Assembly: GCA_020846995.1 (NCBI GenBank)
Contig: JADLCV010000178.1
Location: 1 to 38,310 of the forward strand
Direction: 5' to 3'
DNA from: Paracoccaceae bacterium
GTDB taxonomy: Bacteria; Pseudomonadota; Alphaproteobacteria; Rhodobacterales; Rhodobacteraceae
Length of the DNA stretch: 38,310 bases
Positions 7,789 through 15,734 of this stretch are shown one piece after another (the stretch's first letter is position 1; each line of letters begins with the position of its first letter). A model generated the notes under the pieces. That model was not told the origin of the DNA. It made no database searches and saw only the letters and a list, made by a program, of their open reading frames with translations. The position numbers and the translations under genes were made by a program.

Positions 7789-10188
7789 TCAGGCAAGCCC
7801 GGCCGCGGCCATCAGCCGCGCCGCCGCCGCCGCCGCCAGCCGCTCCCGCCCCCGGCCCTCGACCGGCACCCGCCCGGGTTCGAGGAGGAGGGGGGCCGCG
7901 AAGGGGCTGACATGGTCGAGCCGCACATGGTCGATGCGCCCGCCGACGCGGTCGAGCATCGCCTCGATGCGGCCGAAATCGACGAGGCCGGCGAGCGCCT
8001 CCTCGCGGGCGATGGCGAGGAGGAGGTGGCCGGGATCGTGGCGGCGCAGGGTGTCGTAGAGGATGTCGGCCGAGAACGCGGCCTGGCGCGGCGTCTTGCG
8101 CGCGCCGGGCAGCTGGCGGTCGATCAGCCCGGCGATGATGGCGACGGAGCGGAAGCTGCGCCGCATCACCGCGTTGCCGGCCAGCCAGCCCGCGAAGCCC
8201 GCGCGAAGGGCGGCGCGGTCGAGCAGGGGGGCGACCTCGCCCGCGGCCTCGAGCCCCCAGATCAGGGTCGCGTAGTCGCTGGCGACGAAGCCCAGCGGGT
8301 GACGCCCCTCCTCCTCGAGCCGCTTGGTCAGGAGGAGGCCGAGCGTCTGCTGGGCGGCGCGGCCGGCGAAGCCCCAGACGCAGAGATGGGCGAAGCCGTC
8401 GTGGGGGAAATCCTCGACGAGCAGGCGGTCGCGGACAGGCAGCCGCGACACCTCGGCCTGGCGGGCGAGCCAGTCGCGGCTGTGGGCGGGAAGGGCCGAT
8501 CCCGCGGGGGCGGCGAGGAGCGCGAGGATGCGGTCGGCAAGCAGCGTCGTGGTCGAGAACTTCGTGCCGCTGAAGACCGCAACCCTGGGTGCCCGCCCGG
8601 GGCTGCGGCTGACCTCGACCGTCATCTCGCGCAGGCCCTCGTAGCGCACGACCTCGCCGCCGATGAGGAAGGTGTCGCCGGGGGTGAGGGTGGCGGCGAA
8701 GGCCTCCTCGACCTCGCCGAGGGCGGCGCCGCGGCCCCCGAGGCGCACGGGCAGGGTCTCGGTGCCGACGATGGTGCCGAGGTTCATGCGGATGCGGCCG
8801 GCGCCGCGGGGGTCGCGGAGCTGCCAGCGTCCGTCCGCCCGGCGCATGAGCCGCTGCCAGCGGTCGTAGGCCCGGAGCGCGTAGCCGCCGGTGGCGACGA
8901 AGTCGAGGCAGGCGTCGAAGTCGGCGCGGGCGAGGGCCGCGTAGGGGCCGGCCGTCGTCACCTCGGCATAGAGCGCATCGGCGGCGAAGGGGCCGGCGGC
9001 GGCGGTCATCAGGAGGTGCTGGCAGAGGACGTCGCGGGGGCCGGGGCCGCGCGGGGCGCCGTCGAGGGCGCCGTCGCGGACGGCCCCGAGGGCGGCCACG
9101 CATTCGATGAGCTCGAAGCGGTTGGCGGGCACGAGGCAGGCCTTCGAGGGGGCGTCGTAGCGGTGGTTGGCGCGGCCGATGCGCTGGACCAGCCGCTTGA
9201 CCGTCTTCGGCGCCCCGACCTGGATGACGAGATCGACGTCGCCCCAGTCGATCCCGAGGTCGAGCGTGCCGGTGCAGACGACGGCCCGAAGAAGGCCCGC
9301 GACCATCGCCGCCTCGACCCGCGCCCGCTGCTCGCGGGCGAGGCTGCCGTGGTGGATGGCGATCGGCAGGCCGTCGGCGTTGGCCAGCCAGAGGTCGCGG
9401 AAGAAAAGCTCGGCCTGGGCGCGGGTGTTGTGGAAGACGAGCGTCGTGCGGTGGGCGGCGATCGCGGCGAGGACGGCGGGGATGGCGTGGCGCCCGCCCC
9501 CTCCGGCCCAGGGCGGGGGGGCCCCGGTGTCGAGGATGGCGATGTCGGGGGCGGGACCGGGATCGGCGAATAGGACCGGGCAGGGGTCGGGGTGGCGGGC
9601 AAGGAAACGGGCGAGCGCCGGCGGATCCTCGACCGTCGCCGACAGCCCGACCCGCCGCAATCCCGGCGCGAGCGTCGCGAGGCGGGCGAGGCAGAGGGCA
9701 AGCTGGTCGCCGCGCTTCGATTCCGCGAGGGCGTGGATCTCGTCGACGACGACCCGCGCGAGGCCCGCGAACAGGCGGGGGGCGTCCTCGTGGGAGAGAA
9801 GCAGGGCGAGGCTCTCGGGCGTCGTGAGCAGGATGTGCGGAGGGTCGGCGCGCTGGCGGCGGCGGACGCCGGGGCTCGTGTCGCCGGTGCGGTCCTCGAT
9901 GCGGAGCGGCAGGCCCATGGCGGCGACGGGCGCGACGAGGTTGCGGCGGATGTCGGCGGCGAGCGCCTTGAGCGGCGAGACGTAAAGCGTGTGCAGCCCC
10001 GGCCGCGGCCCGGCCGCGAGTTCGGCGAGCGTCGGCAGGAAGCCCGCGAGCGTCTTGCCGCCCCCGGTCGGGGCGACGAGGAGGAGCGCGGGAGCCTCCG
10101 CGCGGTCGACCATCGCCGCCTGGTGGGGATGGAGCGACCAGCCGCGGGCGGCCAGCCAGAGGGCGACGGGGCGCGGCAGGGGCGACAT
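7789..10188 (-). CDS. Ligase-associated DNA damage response DEXH-box helicase (Lhr type)
   Basis: A 799-residue superfamily 2 helicase of the Lhr-core group, of the subtype usually found beside an ATP-dependent DNA ligase and a metallophosphoesterase in proteobacterial repair clusters. Motif I is APTGGGKTLAGFLP near residue 40, Ia YVSPLKALAADIRRNL, II VVDEIHAL, III GLSATVEDP. In the second RecA domain I see TLVFHNTRAQAE, VCTGTLDLGIDWGDVDLVIQVG and QRIGRANHRYD (motif VI). The C-terminal ~350 residues include the winged-helix and DUF-type region (LDFVATGGYAL, GTKFSTTTLLADRIL). Length fits the family. Its usual ligase and phosphoesterase partners are not in the flanks seen here. No Shine-Dalgarno is visible before ATG 10188. 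Confidence 0.9.
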   Translation of the reverse strand: MSPLPRPVALWLAARGWSLHPHQAAMVDRAEAPALLLVAPTGGGKTLAGFLPTLAELAAGPRPGLHTLYVSPLKALAADIRRNLVAPVAAMGLPLRIEDRTGDTSPGVRRRQRADPPHILLTTPESLALLLSHEDAPRLFAGLARVVVDEIHALAESKRGDQLALCLARLATLAPGLRRVGLSATVEDPPALARFLARHPDPCPVLFADPGPAPDIAILDTGAPPPWAGGGGRHAIPAVLAAIAAHRTTLVFHNTRAQAELFFRDLWLANADGLPIAIHHGSLAREQRARVEAAMVAGLLRAVVCTGTLDLGIDWGDVDLVIQVGAPKTVKRLVQRIGRANHRYDAPSKACLVPANRFELIECVAALGAVRDGALDGAPRGPGPRDVLCQHLLMTAAAGPFAADALYAEVTTAGPYAALARADFDACLDFVATGGYALRAYDRWQRLMRRADGRWQLRDPRGAGRIRMNLGTIVGTETLPVRLGGRGAALGEVEEAFAATLTPGDTFLIGGEVVRYEGLREMTVEVSRSPGRAPRVAVFSGTKFSTTTLLADRILALLAAPAGSALPAHSRDWLARQAEVSRLPVRDRLLVEDFPHDGFAHLCVWGFAGRAAQQTLGLLLTKRLEEEGRHPLGFVASDYATLIWGLEAAGEVAPLLDRAALRAGFAGWLAGNAVMRRSFRSVAIIAGLIDRQLPGARKTPRQAAFSADILYDTLRRHDPGHLLLAIAREEALAGLVDFGRIEAMLDRVGGRIDHVRLDHVSPFAAPLLLEPGRVPVEGRGRERLAAAAAARLMAAAGLA

Positions 10189-10196
10189 GGCGCGAG

Positions 10197-10202
10197 GCTA
10201 TA
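10197..10202 (-). promoter_or_regulatory. Possible -10 box, leaderless helicase transcript
   Basis: On the minus strand TATAGC (10202-10197) ends 8 nt before the helicase ATG, and there is no Shine-Dalgarno in between. If it is a -10 box, transcription would begin at or next to the start codon. The matching -35 region (around 10220) is poor, so the call is weak. Confidence 0.3.
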
Positions 10203-10364
10203 GCAGGATCGGCGGCGAGGGAATCGCCGCCCGGCACCATCCGGCCGCGGTCGCGGTGGCGGCGCGGCGGGCACGGGCCGCCCCCGTCCCCGAGCCCGGC
10301 GGGCGCCGGCCGGGCGGGGCCCCCGGGGGGGAGGGCCAGAGGGCGCCGGGGCCGTGCCGCTCGG

Positions 10365-11675
10365 CTAGCGCGCGATCTCCTCGTCGCGGACGAACATGTT
10401 GGCCCAGGCGCGGTCGACGAGGGCCGGCGACATCTGGCGGGGGATGCCCTCGAAGTCGCAGATGGCGATCATCTGGTCGATGAGGAAGACCGGCTGGTAG
10501 TTGGCGAAGACGTTGCCGATCGCGGGATACTTCTCGCGCAGGAGATGGACGAGGGTGTCCTGGTCGAGCGGCATCTGGCGCTTGCGCGCGACCATGGCGA
10601 AGATCTTCAGGAACATCTCCTGGTCGGGACCGTCGATCTTGATCTTGAAGAAGATCCGCCGCAGGGCGGCGCCGTCGAAGATGGCGTTGGGGTGGAAGTT
10701 GGTCGAGAAGATCACCAGCGTGTCGAAGGGCACGACGAACTTCTCGCCCGACTGCAGGGCGAGGATGTCGTAGTTCATCTCGAGCGGCACGATCCAGCGG
10801 TTGACGATCGCCTGCGGCGGCCCCTCCTGGCGGCCGAGGTCGTCGATGATGAAGACGCCGCCCGTCGCCTTCATCTGGAGGCTCGCCTGGTAGGTCCGGG
10901 CGGCGGGGTTGTAGGCGAGGTCGAGCATGTCGAGGCGGAGCTCGCCGCCTGTGACGACGGTCGGCCGCTCGCACCAGACATAGCGGTTGTCGAAGCGGTT
11001 CGAACTGCGCCGGAGGCTCGTCGGGTCGTCGGCGGCGGCGACCGCCTTGCGGTGGACGATGGGGTCGAAGACGGTGATCACCTGGCCCGCGTATTCGACC
11101 GCCCGGGGGATGTAGATGCGGTCGCCGAGGGCGTCGCGGATGCCGTTCGAGATCGACGACTTGCCGTTGCCGGGGGGGCCATACATCAGGATCGAGCGAC
11201 CCGAGGTGACGGCCGGGCCGAGGTGGTCGAGGAGCGCCGGGGGCAGGATCAGGTGGCCCATCGCCGCCGTGAGCTGGTCGCGGGTGAGGCGGATGTTGCG
11301 GATCGACTGGCGCTCGACCTGGGCGCGGTAGAGGTCGAGCGGCACCGGCGCCGCGCCGCAGTATTCGGACTGGGCGAGGGCGTCGAGCGCCCGCGCCTTG
11401 CCCGCCTCGGCCAGCCGGTAGCCCATCTCGTTGCCGGAGTTGGCGTGGAGGGTGCCGGTCGCCTCGATGAGCCGCTGCGAGCGGGCGAGGTCCACGAGTT
11501 CCTGGGCGACCGGCACCGGCAGGCAGAGCACGCGGCCGATGTCGGAGACGAGCTGGAGGTTCATCTTGAACATCGTCTTGAGCAGGAGGTCGCGCAGGAG
11601 GACGATGCTGAGCCCGCAATCCTCGAGGCTGCGGGGAGCCGGGGGGGCAGCGACGTCGGGGGCGTGCATGTTCAT
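10365..11675 (-). CDS. AAA+ ATPase of unknown function linked to the Tad locus
   Basis: A 436-residue protein. The N-terminal ~100 residues look like a winged-helix domain (LLLKTMFKMNLQLVSDIGRVLCLPVPVAQELVDLAR). The AAA+ core has Walker A GPPGNGKSS at residues 166-174, Walker B GGVFIIDDLGRQ, and sensor 1 LVIFSTNFHP, followed by an Arg-rich LRRIFFKIKIDGP. There is no signal peptide or membrane segment, so it is cytosolic. It is distinct from both the secretion ATPase CpaF and the localisation factor CpaE. It lies 107 nt after the prepilin peptidase at the 3' end of the Tad locus, and its upstream gap carries the same short element as other Tad gaps, which supports joint regulation. Its role, perhaps in assembly or control of the pilus, is inference. 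Confidence 0.75.
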   Translation of the reverse strand: MNMHAPDVAAPPAPRSLEDCGLSIVLLRDLLLKTMFKMNLQLVSDIGRVLCLPVPVAQELVDLARSQRLIEATGTLHANSGNEMGYRLAEAGKARALDALAQSEYCGAAPVPLDLYRAQVERQSIRNIRLTRDQLTAAMGHLILPPALLDHLGPAVTSGRSILMYGPPGNGKSSISNGIRDALGDRIYIPRAVEYAGQVITVFDPIVHRKAVAAADDPTSLRRSSNRFDNRYVWCERPTVVTGGELRLDMLDLAYNPAARTYQASLQMKATGGVFIIDDLGRQEGPPQAIVNRWIVPLEMNYDILALQSGEKFVVPFDTLVIFSTNFHPNAIFDGAALRRIFFKIKIDGPDQEMFLKIFAMVARKRQMPLDQDTLVHLLREKYPAIGNVFANYQPVFLIDQMIAICDFEGIPRQMSPALVDRAWANMFVRDEEIAR

Positions 11676-11743
11676 CGGACGGACTCCGGCGCGGGGCGCT
11701 CTCGCGCCATCCCTGGCAGGGGATGGTGGCGGGGTTTGCCCGC

Positions 11744-11754
11744 GATTGGGGCGG
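11744..11754 (-). promoter_or_regulatory. Tad-locus recurrent element, ATPase copy
   Basis: The plus strand reads GATTGGGGCGG (coding strand CCGCCCCAATC), 68 nt before the AAA+ ATPase start codon. It is one of six similar sites in the long intergenic gaps of the Tad locus. Confidence 0.45.
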
Positions 11755-11782
11755 AATTGCGGCCGCCCGCCCCCCCGGGGGG

Positions 11783-12274
11783 TCAGGCGACGAGGGCGAT
11801 CGCGAGATAGAAGAGAAGCGTGCCGGCGAGCGCGAGCCCCATCGGGAAATCCCGCCGCCGCCAGCTTTCCCAGTCGGGGGTGGCGCTGCGGAAGGCCGGG
11901 AGGAGCCCGAGCCCGCGGTGGGCGGCGAAGGCGCCGAGGAGCACGGCGGCAAGGAGCGGCAGCACCAGCCGGAGGTCGGCCGGGGCGACGAAGGGAGCGG
12001 CGGCGGCGGCGAACTTGGCATCGCCCGCCCCGACGACGCCGGCGAGGTTGAGCGCGAAGCCCGCCCCGAGCACGATCCCGAGCCCGACCCAGCCCCGCCC
12101 CCAGTCGGCGAGGGGCAGGACGAGCGGGCCCGCCGCAAGCCAGACGAAGGCCAGCGTCAGCACCGCCGGGTTGGGGATGCGCATGAAGCGCATGTCGCTC
12201 CACGCCACCCAGAGCGTGATCGGGAGGACGAGGGGCAGGAACACGGCCGCGGCCGCGGGGGCGAGCGCCGTCAT
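11783..12274 (-). CDS. cpaA: A24-type prepilin peptidase, CpaA/TadV
   Basis: A 163-residue polytopic membrane aspartyl protease that cleaves the leader of Flp prepilins. The two catalytic Asp are D27 in AWSDMRFMRIPN and D85 in the GxGD motif VGAGDAKF. About five hydrophobic segments are visible. The size is that of CpaA/TadV enzymes, which lack the N-terminal methylase domain of PilD. Its ATG overlaps the stop of the upstream TPR lipoprotein gene (ATGA), so translation is coupled. Its expected substrates are the two Flp pilins at the other end of the locus. Confidence 0.93.
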   Translation of the reverse strand: MTALAPAAAAVFLPLVLPITLWVAWSDMRFMRIPNPAVLTLAFVWLAAGPLVLPLADWGRGWVGLGIVLGAGFALNLAGVVGAGDAKFAAAAAPFVAPADLRLVLPLLAAVLLGAFAAHRGLGLLPAFRSATPDWESWRRRDFPMGLALAGTLLFYLAIALVA

Positions 12275-13131
12275 CCCCGGACCGTGCCGCCCTCGAGCGC
12301 CTCGAGCGCCCGCACCGCCGCCTCGAAATGCTGCGGATGGGTCTCGATCGCCTGCTGGAGCAGGGCCTTGCCGGTCGCGATGTCGCCCTGCTTGATCGCC
12401 ACCAGCGCCGCGGTGTGGAGAAGCTGGGCCCGCTCGATCTGGGTCATGCGGATCACGGGCAGGTCGTAGCGCCGCTGCGCCGCCCGCGCCAGGACGAGGT
12501 TGTTCTTGGCCGTGAAGAGGTTGGGGTCATAGGAGAGGGCCTCGCCGAAAAGCCGCTCGGCTTCGGCATAGGCGCCGCGGGTCAGCTTGGAGAAGCCCCA
12601 GTTGTTCAGGACCCCGGCCGGCCGGGCGGTGAGCCCGACCGCGGTCTCGTAGAAGGCATCCGCCCGCCCCCAGTCCTCGCGGCTGTCGGCCACCATCGCC
12701 TCGAGCCGGTAGCGCTGGAAGGTCTCGTGGGTGGGGGGGATGGCGTTGAGGACGGCGGTCGCGCGCTCCCACTCGCCGGCGCGGATGAGGGCGTCGGCGA
12801 GTTCGACACGGTCGTCGTCGCCGGCCTCAGGGTGCTCGCCGACGGCGGTCCAGGCCGCCACCGCCTCGACCGGGCGGCCGGCGCGGACGAGCGAGCGCGC
12901 CAGCCAGCGGCGGAGGTCGATGCGGTCGGGCGCGCCGTCGAGGGCACGGCGGAAATAGGCCACCGCCTCGCCGGGGTCGGCGACCGTCATCATGATCTCG
13001 TTGAGGTTCGTCTCGTCGATGACGTTGACGGCCGCGGCGGCGCGCGCGGCCTCGGCATCGGGGCCGCGGTTGCAGGCGGCCAGAACGCCTGCGCCGAGAA
13101 GGCACAGGGCCAGTAGGGCGGGGTGGCGCAT
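12271..13131 (-). CDS. TPR lipoprotein, TadD-like (second copy)
   Basis: A 286-residue outer-membrane-type lipoprotein. The signal peptide ends in the lipobox GVLAAC, giving Cys near residue 19. The rest is helical repeats of TPR type, for example EAVAYFRRALDGAPDRIDLRRWLARSLVRAGR and AEAERLFGEALSYDPNLFTAKNNLVLARAAQ. TadD homologues act as pilotins/assembly chaperones for the Tad secretin. ATG 13131 follows AGGA at 7-8 nt; an upstream GTG would put ten residues before the signal peptide. It is 26 nt after the first TPR gene and overlaps the prepilin peptidase gene. Confidence 0.85.
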   Translation of the reverse strand: MRHPALLALCLLGAGVLAACNRGPDAEAARAAAAVNVIDETNLNEIMMTVADPGEAVAYFRRALDGAPDRIDLRRWLARSLVRAGRPVEAVAAWTAVGEHPEAGDDDRVELADALIRAGEWERATAVLNAIPPTHETFQRYRLEAMVADSREDWGRADAFYETAVGLTARPAGVLNNWGFSKLTRGAYAEAERLFGEALSYDPNLFTAKNNLVLARAAQRRYDLPVIRMTQIERAQLLHTAALVAIKQGDIATGKALLQQAIETHPQHFEAAVRALEALEGGTVRG

Positions 13132-13157
13132 TGTGCGTCCTGTTGCTGCTCGATCCC

Positions 13158-13721
13158 TCACCGTGCGGACAGGAGGAGGTAGTGCCCGTAGCCCCGCCGC
13201 ATCAGCGAGAAGTTGCCGTGTTCGTCGGTCGTCCGGGCATCATATCCCTGGGCCTCGGTGCGGGCGATGGCGAGACGCAGATTTTGCCGGATTTCGTCCG
13301 ATCTGCCACTGTCGAGCGCGAAGGCACGCTCGAAGACGCGCCGCGCCTCGCCGGCCTCGCCCCGCTCGATGAGGACGACGCCGAGGTTGTTCAGCGCCGG
13401 GACGAAGGCCTCGTCGCGCTCGAGGGCGCGGCGCAGGAGCCGTTCGGCCTGGCCGAGGCGGCCGAGGCGCAGGTTGGCAGAGCCGAGCGCCGACAGCACG
13501 TCGGGCGTCGGCCCCTGCTCGGCGGCGCCGCGCAGGTAGGCGCGGAGCGCGAGGTCATACTCGCCCGCGCCCATCAGCCGGTGGCCGACGGACAGCCCGT
13601 CCGCCGCCTCCTCGCCCGCGGCGAGGCCGGGGGCGAAGGGGCCGGGCGCCGAACCGGCAAGGCCGCCCGTGGATCCGCAGGCGGCAAGGGCGAGGAGGGC
13701 AAGGAGGGCCGCGCCCCTCAC
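13158..13721 (-). CDS. TPR lipoprotein, TadD-like (first copy)
   Basis: A 187-residue lipoprotein with lipobox LALAAC (Cys near residue 15) followed by TPR units: GEYDLALRAYLRGAAEQG, LGRLGQAERLLRRALERDEAF and VPALNNLGVVLIERGEAGEARRVFERAFALD. TadD-type proteins support secretin assembly in the outer membrane. Translation starts at a GTG (13721) that overlaps the stop of tadC, so the two are coupled. Two successive TPR lipoproteins at this point are common in Tad loci of the Rhodobacterales type; the division of labour between them is not known from sequence. Confidence 0.85.
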   Translation of the reverse strand: MRGAALLALLALAACGSTGGLAGSAPGPFAPGLAAGEEAADGLSVGHRLMGAGEYDLALRAYLRGAAEQGPTPDVLSALGSANLRLGRLGQAERLLRRALERDEAFVPALNNLGVVLIERGEAGEARRVFERAFALDSGRSDEIRQNLRLAIARTEAQGYDARTTDEHGNFSLMRRGYGHYLLLSAR

Positions 13722-14749
13722 GGCCCGCCCCCGACGCCGAAGCTGCCGAAGCCCGAACTGCCGAGCGTCTTGGCGATGCCGTAGACCGAGGGGCCGATGA
13801 GGATGATCATGAGCGGGGGGACGGTGAACATCATCGTCCCGAGGGTGAGCTTGGTCGGCAGGACGTTGGCCTTCTCCTCGGCGCGCATGACGCGCTTGTC
13901 GCGCATCTCGCCGGCGTAGACGCGCAGGGCCTCGGCGATCGAGGTGCCGAAGGTCGCCGACTGGATCAGCACGGTGACGAACGAGGAGACGTCGGCGACC
14001 CCGGCCCGCTCGGAGAAGTCCTTGAGCACCTGGACCCGCTCCTTGCCGGCCTTGACCTCGTGGCTGACGATCTCGTACTCGTCGGCGAGCGCGGGATAGC
14101 CGGCGCGGATCTCGCGCGAGACACGCAGGATCGACTGGTCGAGCGACTGGCCGGCCTCGACGCAGACGAGCATCATGTCGAGGGCGTCGGGAAAGCCGTT
14201 GGTGATCTCCTGCTGGCGTTTCTTGCGCCGCCGCCCGACCCAGTATTGCGGCAGGTAGTAGCCGGCGGCGCCGGGAATGAGGACCGAGAGGATCATCGTG
14301 TTCATGTCGGGCTTGCCGCCGCTGCTGTTCAGGAGCGCAAACAGGATGCCGGCGGCGAGGAGGGCGAGCCCGAGGACGAACTGGGCGGCGTGGAGGATGC
14401 GCACCGCCTCCTTCGAGCGGTAGCCGGCCTGCACCATCTTCAGGCGGGCGGCCGACATCTCCTTCTCGTCCTTGGGTTCGAGGAAGGAGGAGAACTTCTC
14501 GAGCTTGTCGGCGCGGCCGGCGGTGCGGAGTGCCCGCCCGCCCGGCTGGTCGGCGGCGCGGAGCGCCCCCGCCCGGGCCGCCTGCGCCGTCGCCTGACGG
14601 AACTTCTCCATCGGATCGACGGGCTGGCGCGGCATGGCCAGGAGCGTCACGAGCACGAGCAGGAGCCCGAGCGCGCCGACGGCGATGACCGGGCCCATCG
14701 GCCCGAGGGTCTGCACGAGAAGGCCGTTGACGGTGTCGAGCAGGGCCAT
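13718..14749 (-). CDS. tadC: Tad inner-membrane platform protein TadC
   Basis: A 343-residue type II secretion F-domain protein. An N-terminal membrane segment (VIAVGALGLLLVLVTLLAM) is followed by a long cytoplasmic part, a membrane pair near residues 120-170, the T2SF core (GFPDALDMMLVCVEAGQSLDQSILRVSREI ... SSFVTVLIQSATFGTSIAEALRVYA) and a final hydrophobic segment (MMFTVPPLMIILIGPSVYG). With TadB it forms the heterodimeric platform moved by the ATPase CpaF. It starts only 7 nt after the tadB stop. Confidence 0.93.
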   Translation of the reverse strand: MALLDTVNGLLVQTLGPMGPVIAVGALGLLLVLVTLLAMPRQPVDPMEKFRQATAQAARAGALRAADQPGGRALRTAGRADKLEKFSSFLEPKDEKEMSAARLKMVQAGYRSKEAVRILHAAQFVLGLALLAAGILFALLNSSGGKPDMNTMILSVLIPGAAGYYLPQYWVGRRRKKRQQEITNGFPDALDMMLVCVEAGQSLDQSILRVSREIRAGYPALADEYEIVSHEVKAGKERVQVLKDFSERAGVADVSSFVTVLIQSATFGTSIAEALRVYAGEMRDKRVMRAEEKANVLPTKLTLGTMMFTVPPLMIILIGPSVYGIAKTLGSSGFGSFGVGGGP

Positions 14750-14756
14750 GGGCGCT

Positions 14757-15725
14757 TCAGACCTTAATGTTGACCATCATCTTCATGAAGACGACATTGA
14801 CGGCGAGGAAGGCCGCGACGATCAGCGCCGCGGGGATGAAGGCCGAGGTGTTCTGGACCTCGTCGTAGTAGTTGGGCTGGAGGACGTTGATCCCGACCAG
14901 CGCGGCGATGGGGAACATCGACAGGAACATGCCTGACCACTTGGCCTCGGCGGTGATCGCCTTGACGCGGCGGAAGAGCTTGAAGCGGGCGCGGATGACC
15001 TTGGCGAGGCCCTCGAGGATCTCGGCGAGGTTGCCCCCCGACTGCTGCTGGATCGCCACCGCCACGGCAAGGAAGCGGAGATCCTGCATGTCCATCCGCT
15101 CGGCCAGGGCCTTGAGGCTCTCGGCGATGTCGCGGCCGTAGGCGGCCTCGTCGGCGATGATGCCGAACTCCGAGCCGAGGGGATCGGCGACCTCCTTGGC
15201 GACGATGCCGATGGCCGAGGTGAAGGGATGGCCGACGCGCAGGCTGCGGACCATGAGCTCGACGGCGTCGGGAAGCTGCTCCTCGATCATCGAGAGCCGC
15301 TTCTTGGCCTTGCCGTTGACCCAGAAGTAGACCGCGCCCACCCCCATCGCCACGGCGACGGCGGCGCGGACGGGCAGGGCGGCCCCGGTGCCGAAGGTCA
15401 GCCCGACGAAGGCGACGCCCGCGAGCGCGACCATGATCAGCACGAGCTGGCGGGGAGTGAAGGCGATGTTGGCCTTCTGCGCCTTCTCGGCGAGGATCGA
15501 GTAGAGCGGGATCGACGTCCGCTTCATGTGCTGGGACATCTCCTTGCGGAGCTGTTCCAGCACCTGCTCGCGGGGCGTGCCCTTCTCGAGCAGCTCGAGG
15601 CGGCGGTTGACGCGGCTGTGGAGGCTGATCGACTTGCCGAAGACCGTGAGATAGATGCCCTCGACGAGCAGAAGCACGCCGACGAAGACCGAGAGGTAGA
15701 TCAGGGGTGCGGCGCTGATGACCAT
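14757..15725 (-). CDS. tadB: Tad inner-membrane platform protein TadB
   Basis: A 322-residue T2SF-family membrane protein. It has an N-terminal membrane helix (IYLSVFVGVLLLVEGIYLTVFG), a basic cytoplasmic loop, two helices near residues 95-135, the F-domain core (QLPDAVELMVRSLRVGHPFTSAIGIVAKEV ... AVAIQQQSGGNLAEILEGLA) and two final helices. It partners TadC as the assembly platform for Flp pili. It begins 9 nt after the cpaF stop in a tightly packed operon. Confidence 0.93.
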   Translation of the reverse strand: MVISAAPLIYLSVFVGVLLLVEGIYLTVFGKSISLHSRVNRRLELLEKGTPREQVLEQLRKEMSQHMKRTSIPLYSILAEKAQKANIAFTPRQLVLIMVALAGVAFVGLTFGTGAALPVRAAVAVAMGVGAVYFWVNGKAKKRLSMIEEQLPDAVELMVRSLRVGHPFTSAIGIVAKEVADPLGSEFGIIADEAAYGRDIAESLKALAERMDMQDLRFLAVAVAIQQQSGGNLAEILEGLAKVIRARFKLFRRVKAITAEAKWSGMFLSMFPIAALVGINVLQPNYYDEVQNTSAFIPAALIVAAFLAVNVVFMKMMVNIKV

Positions 15726-15734
15726 CGGGCGGCC

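Noticed and set aside
6629..10240. A 1203-codon open frame on the minus strand across helicase, RidA and GDPD
   Set aside because: Its translation is almost only Arg, Pro, Gly and Ala until it enters the GDPD frame; it is an out-of-frame reading of GC-rich genes that clearly encode conserved proteins in other frames.
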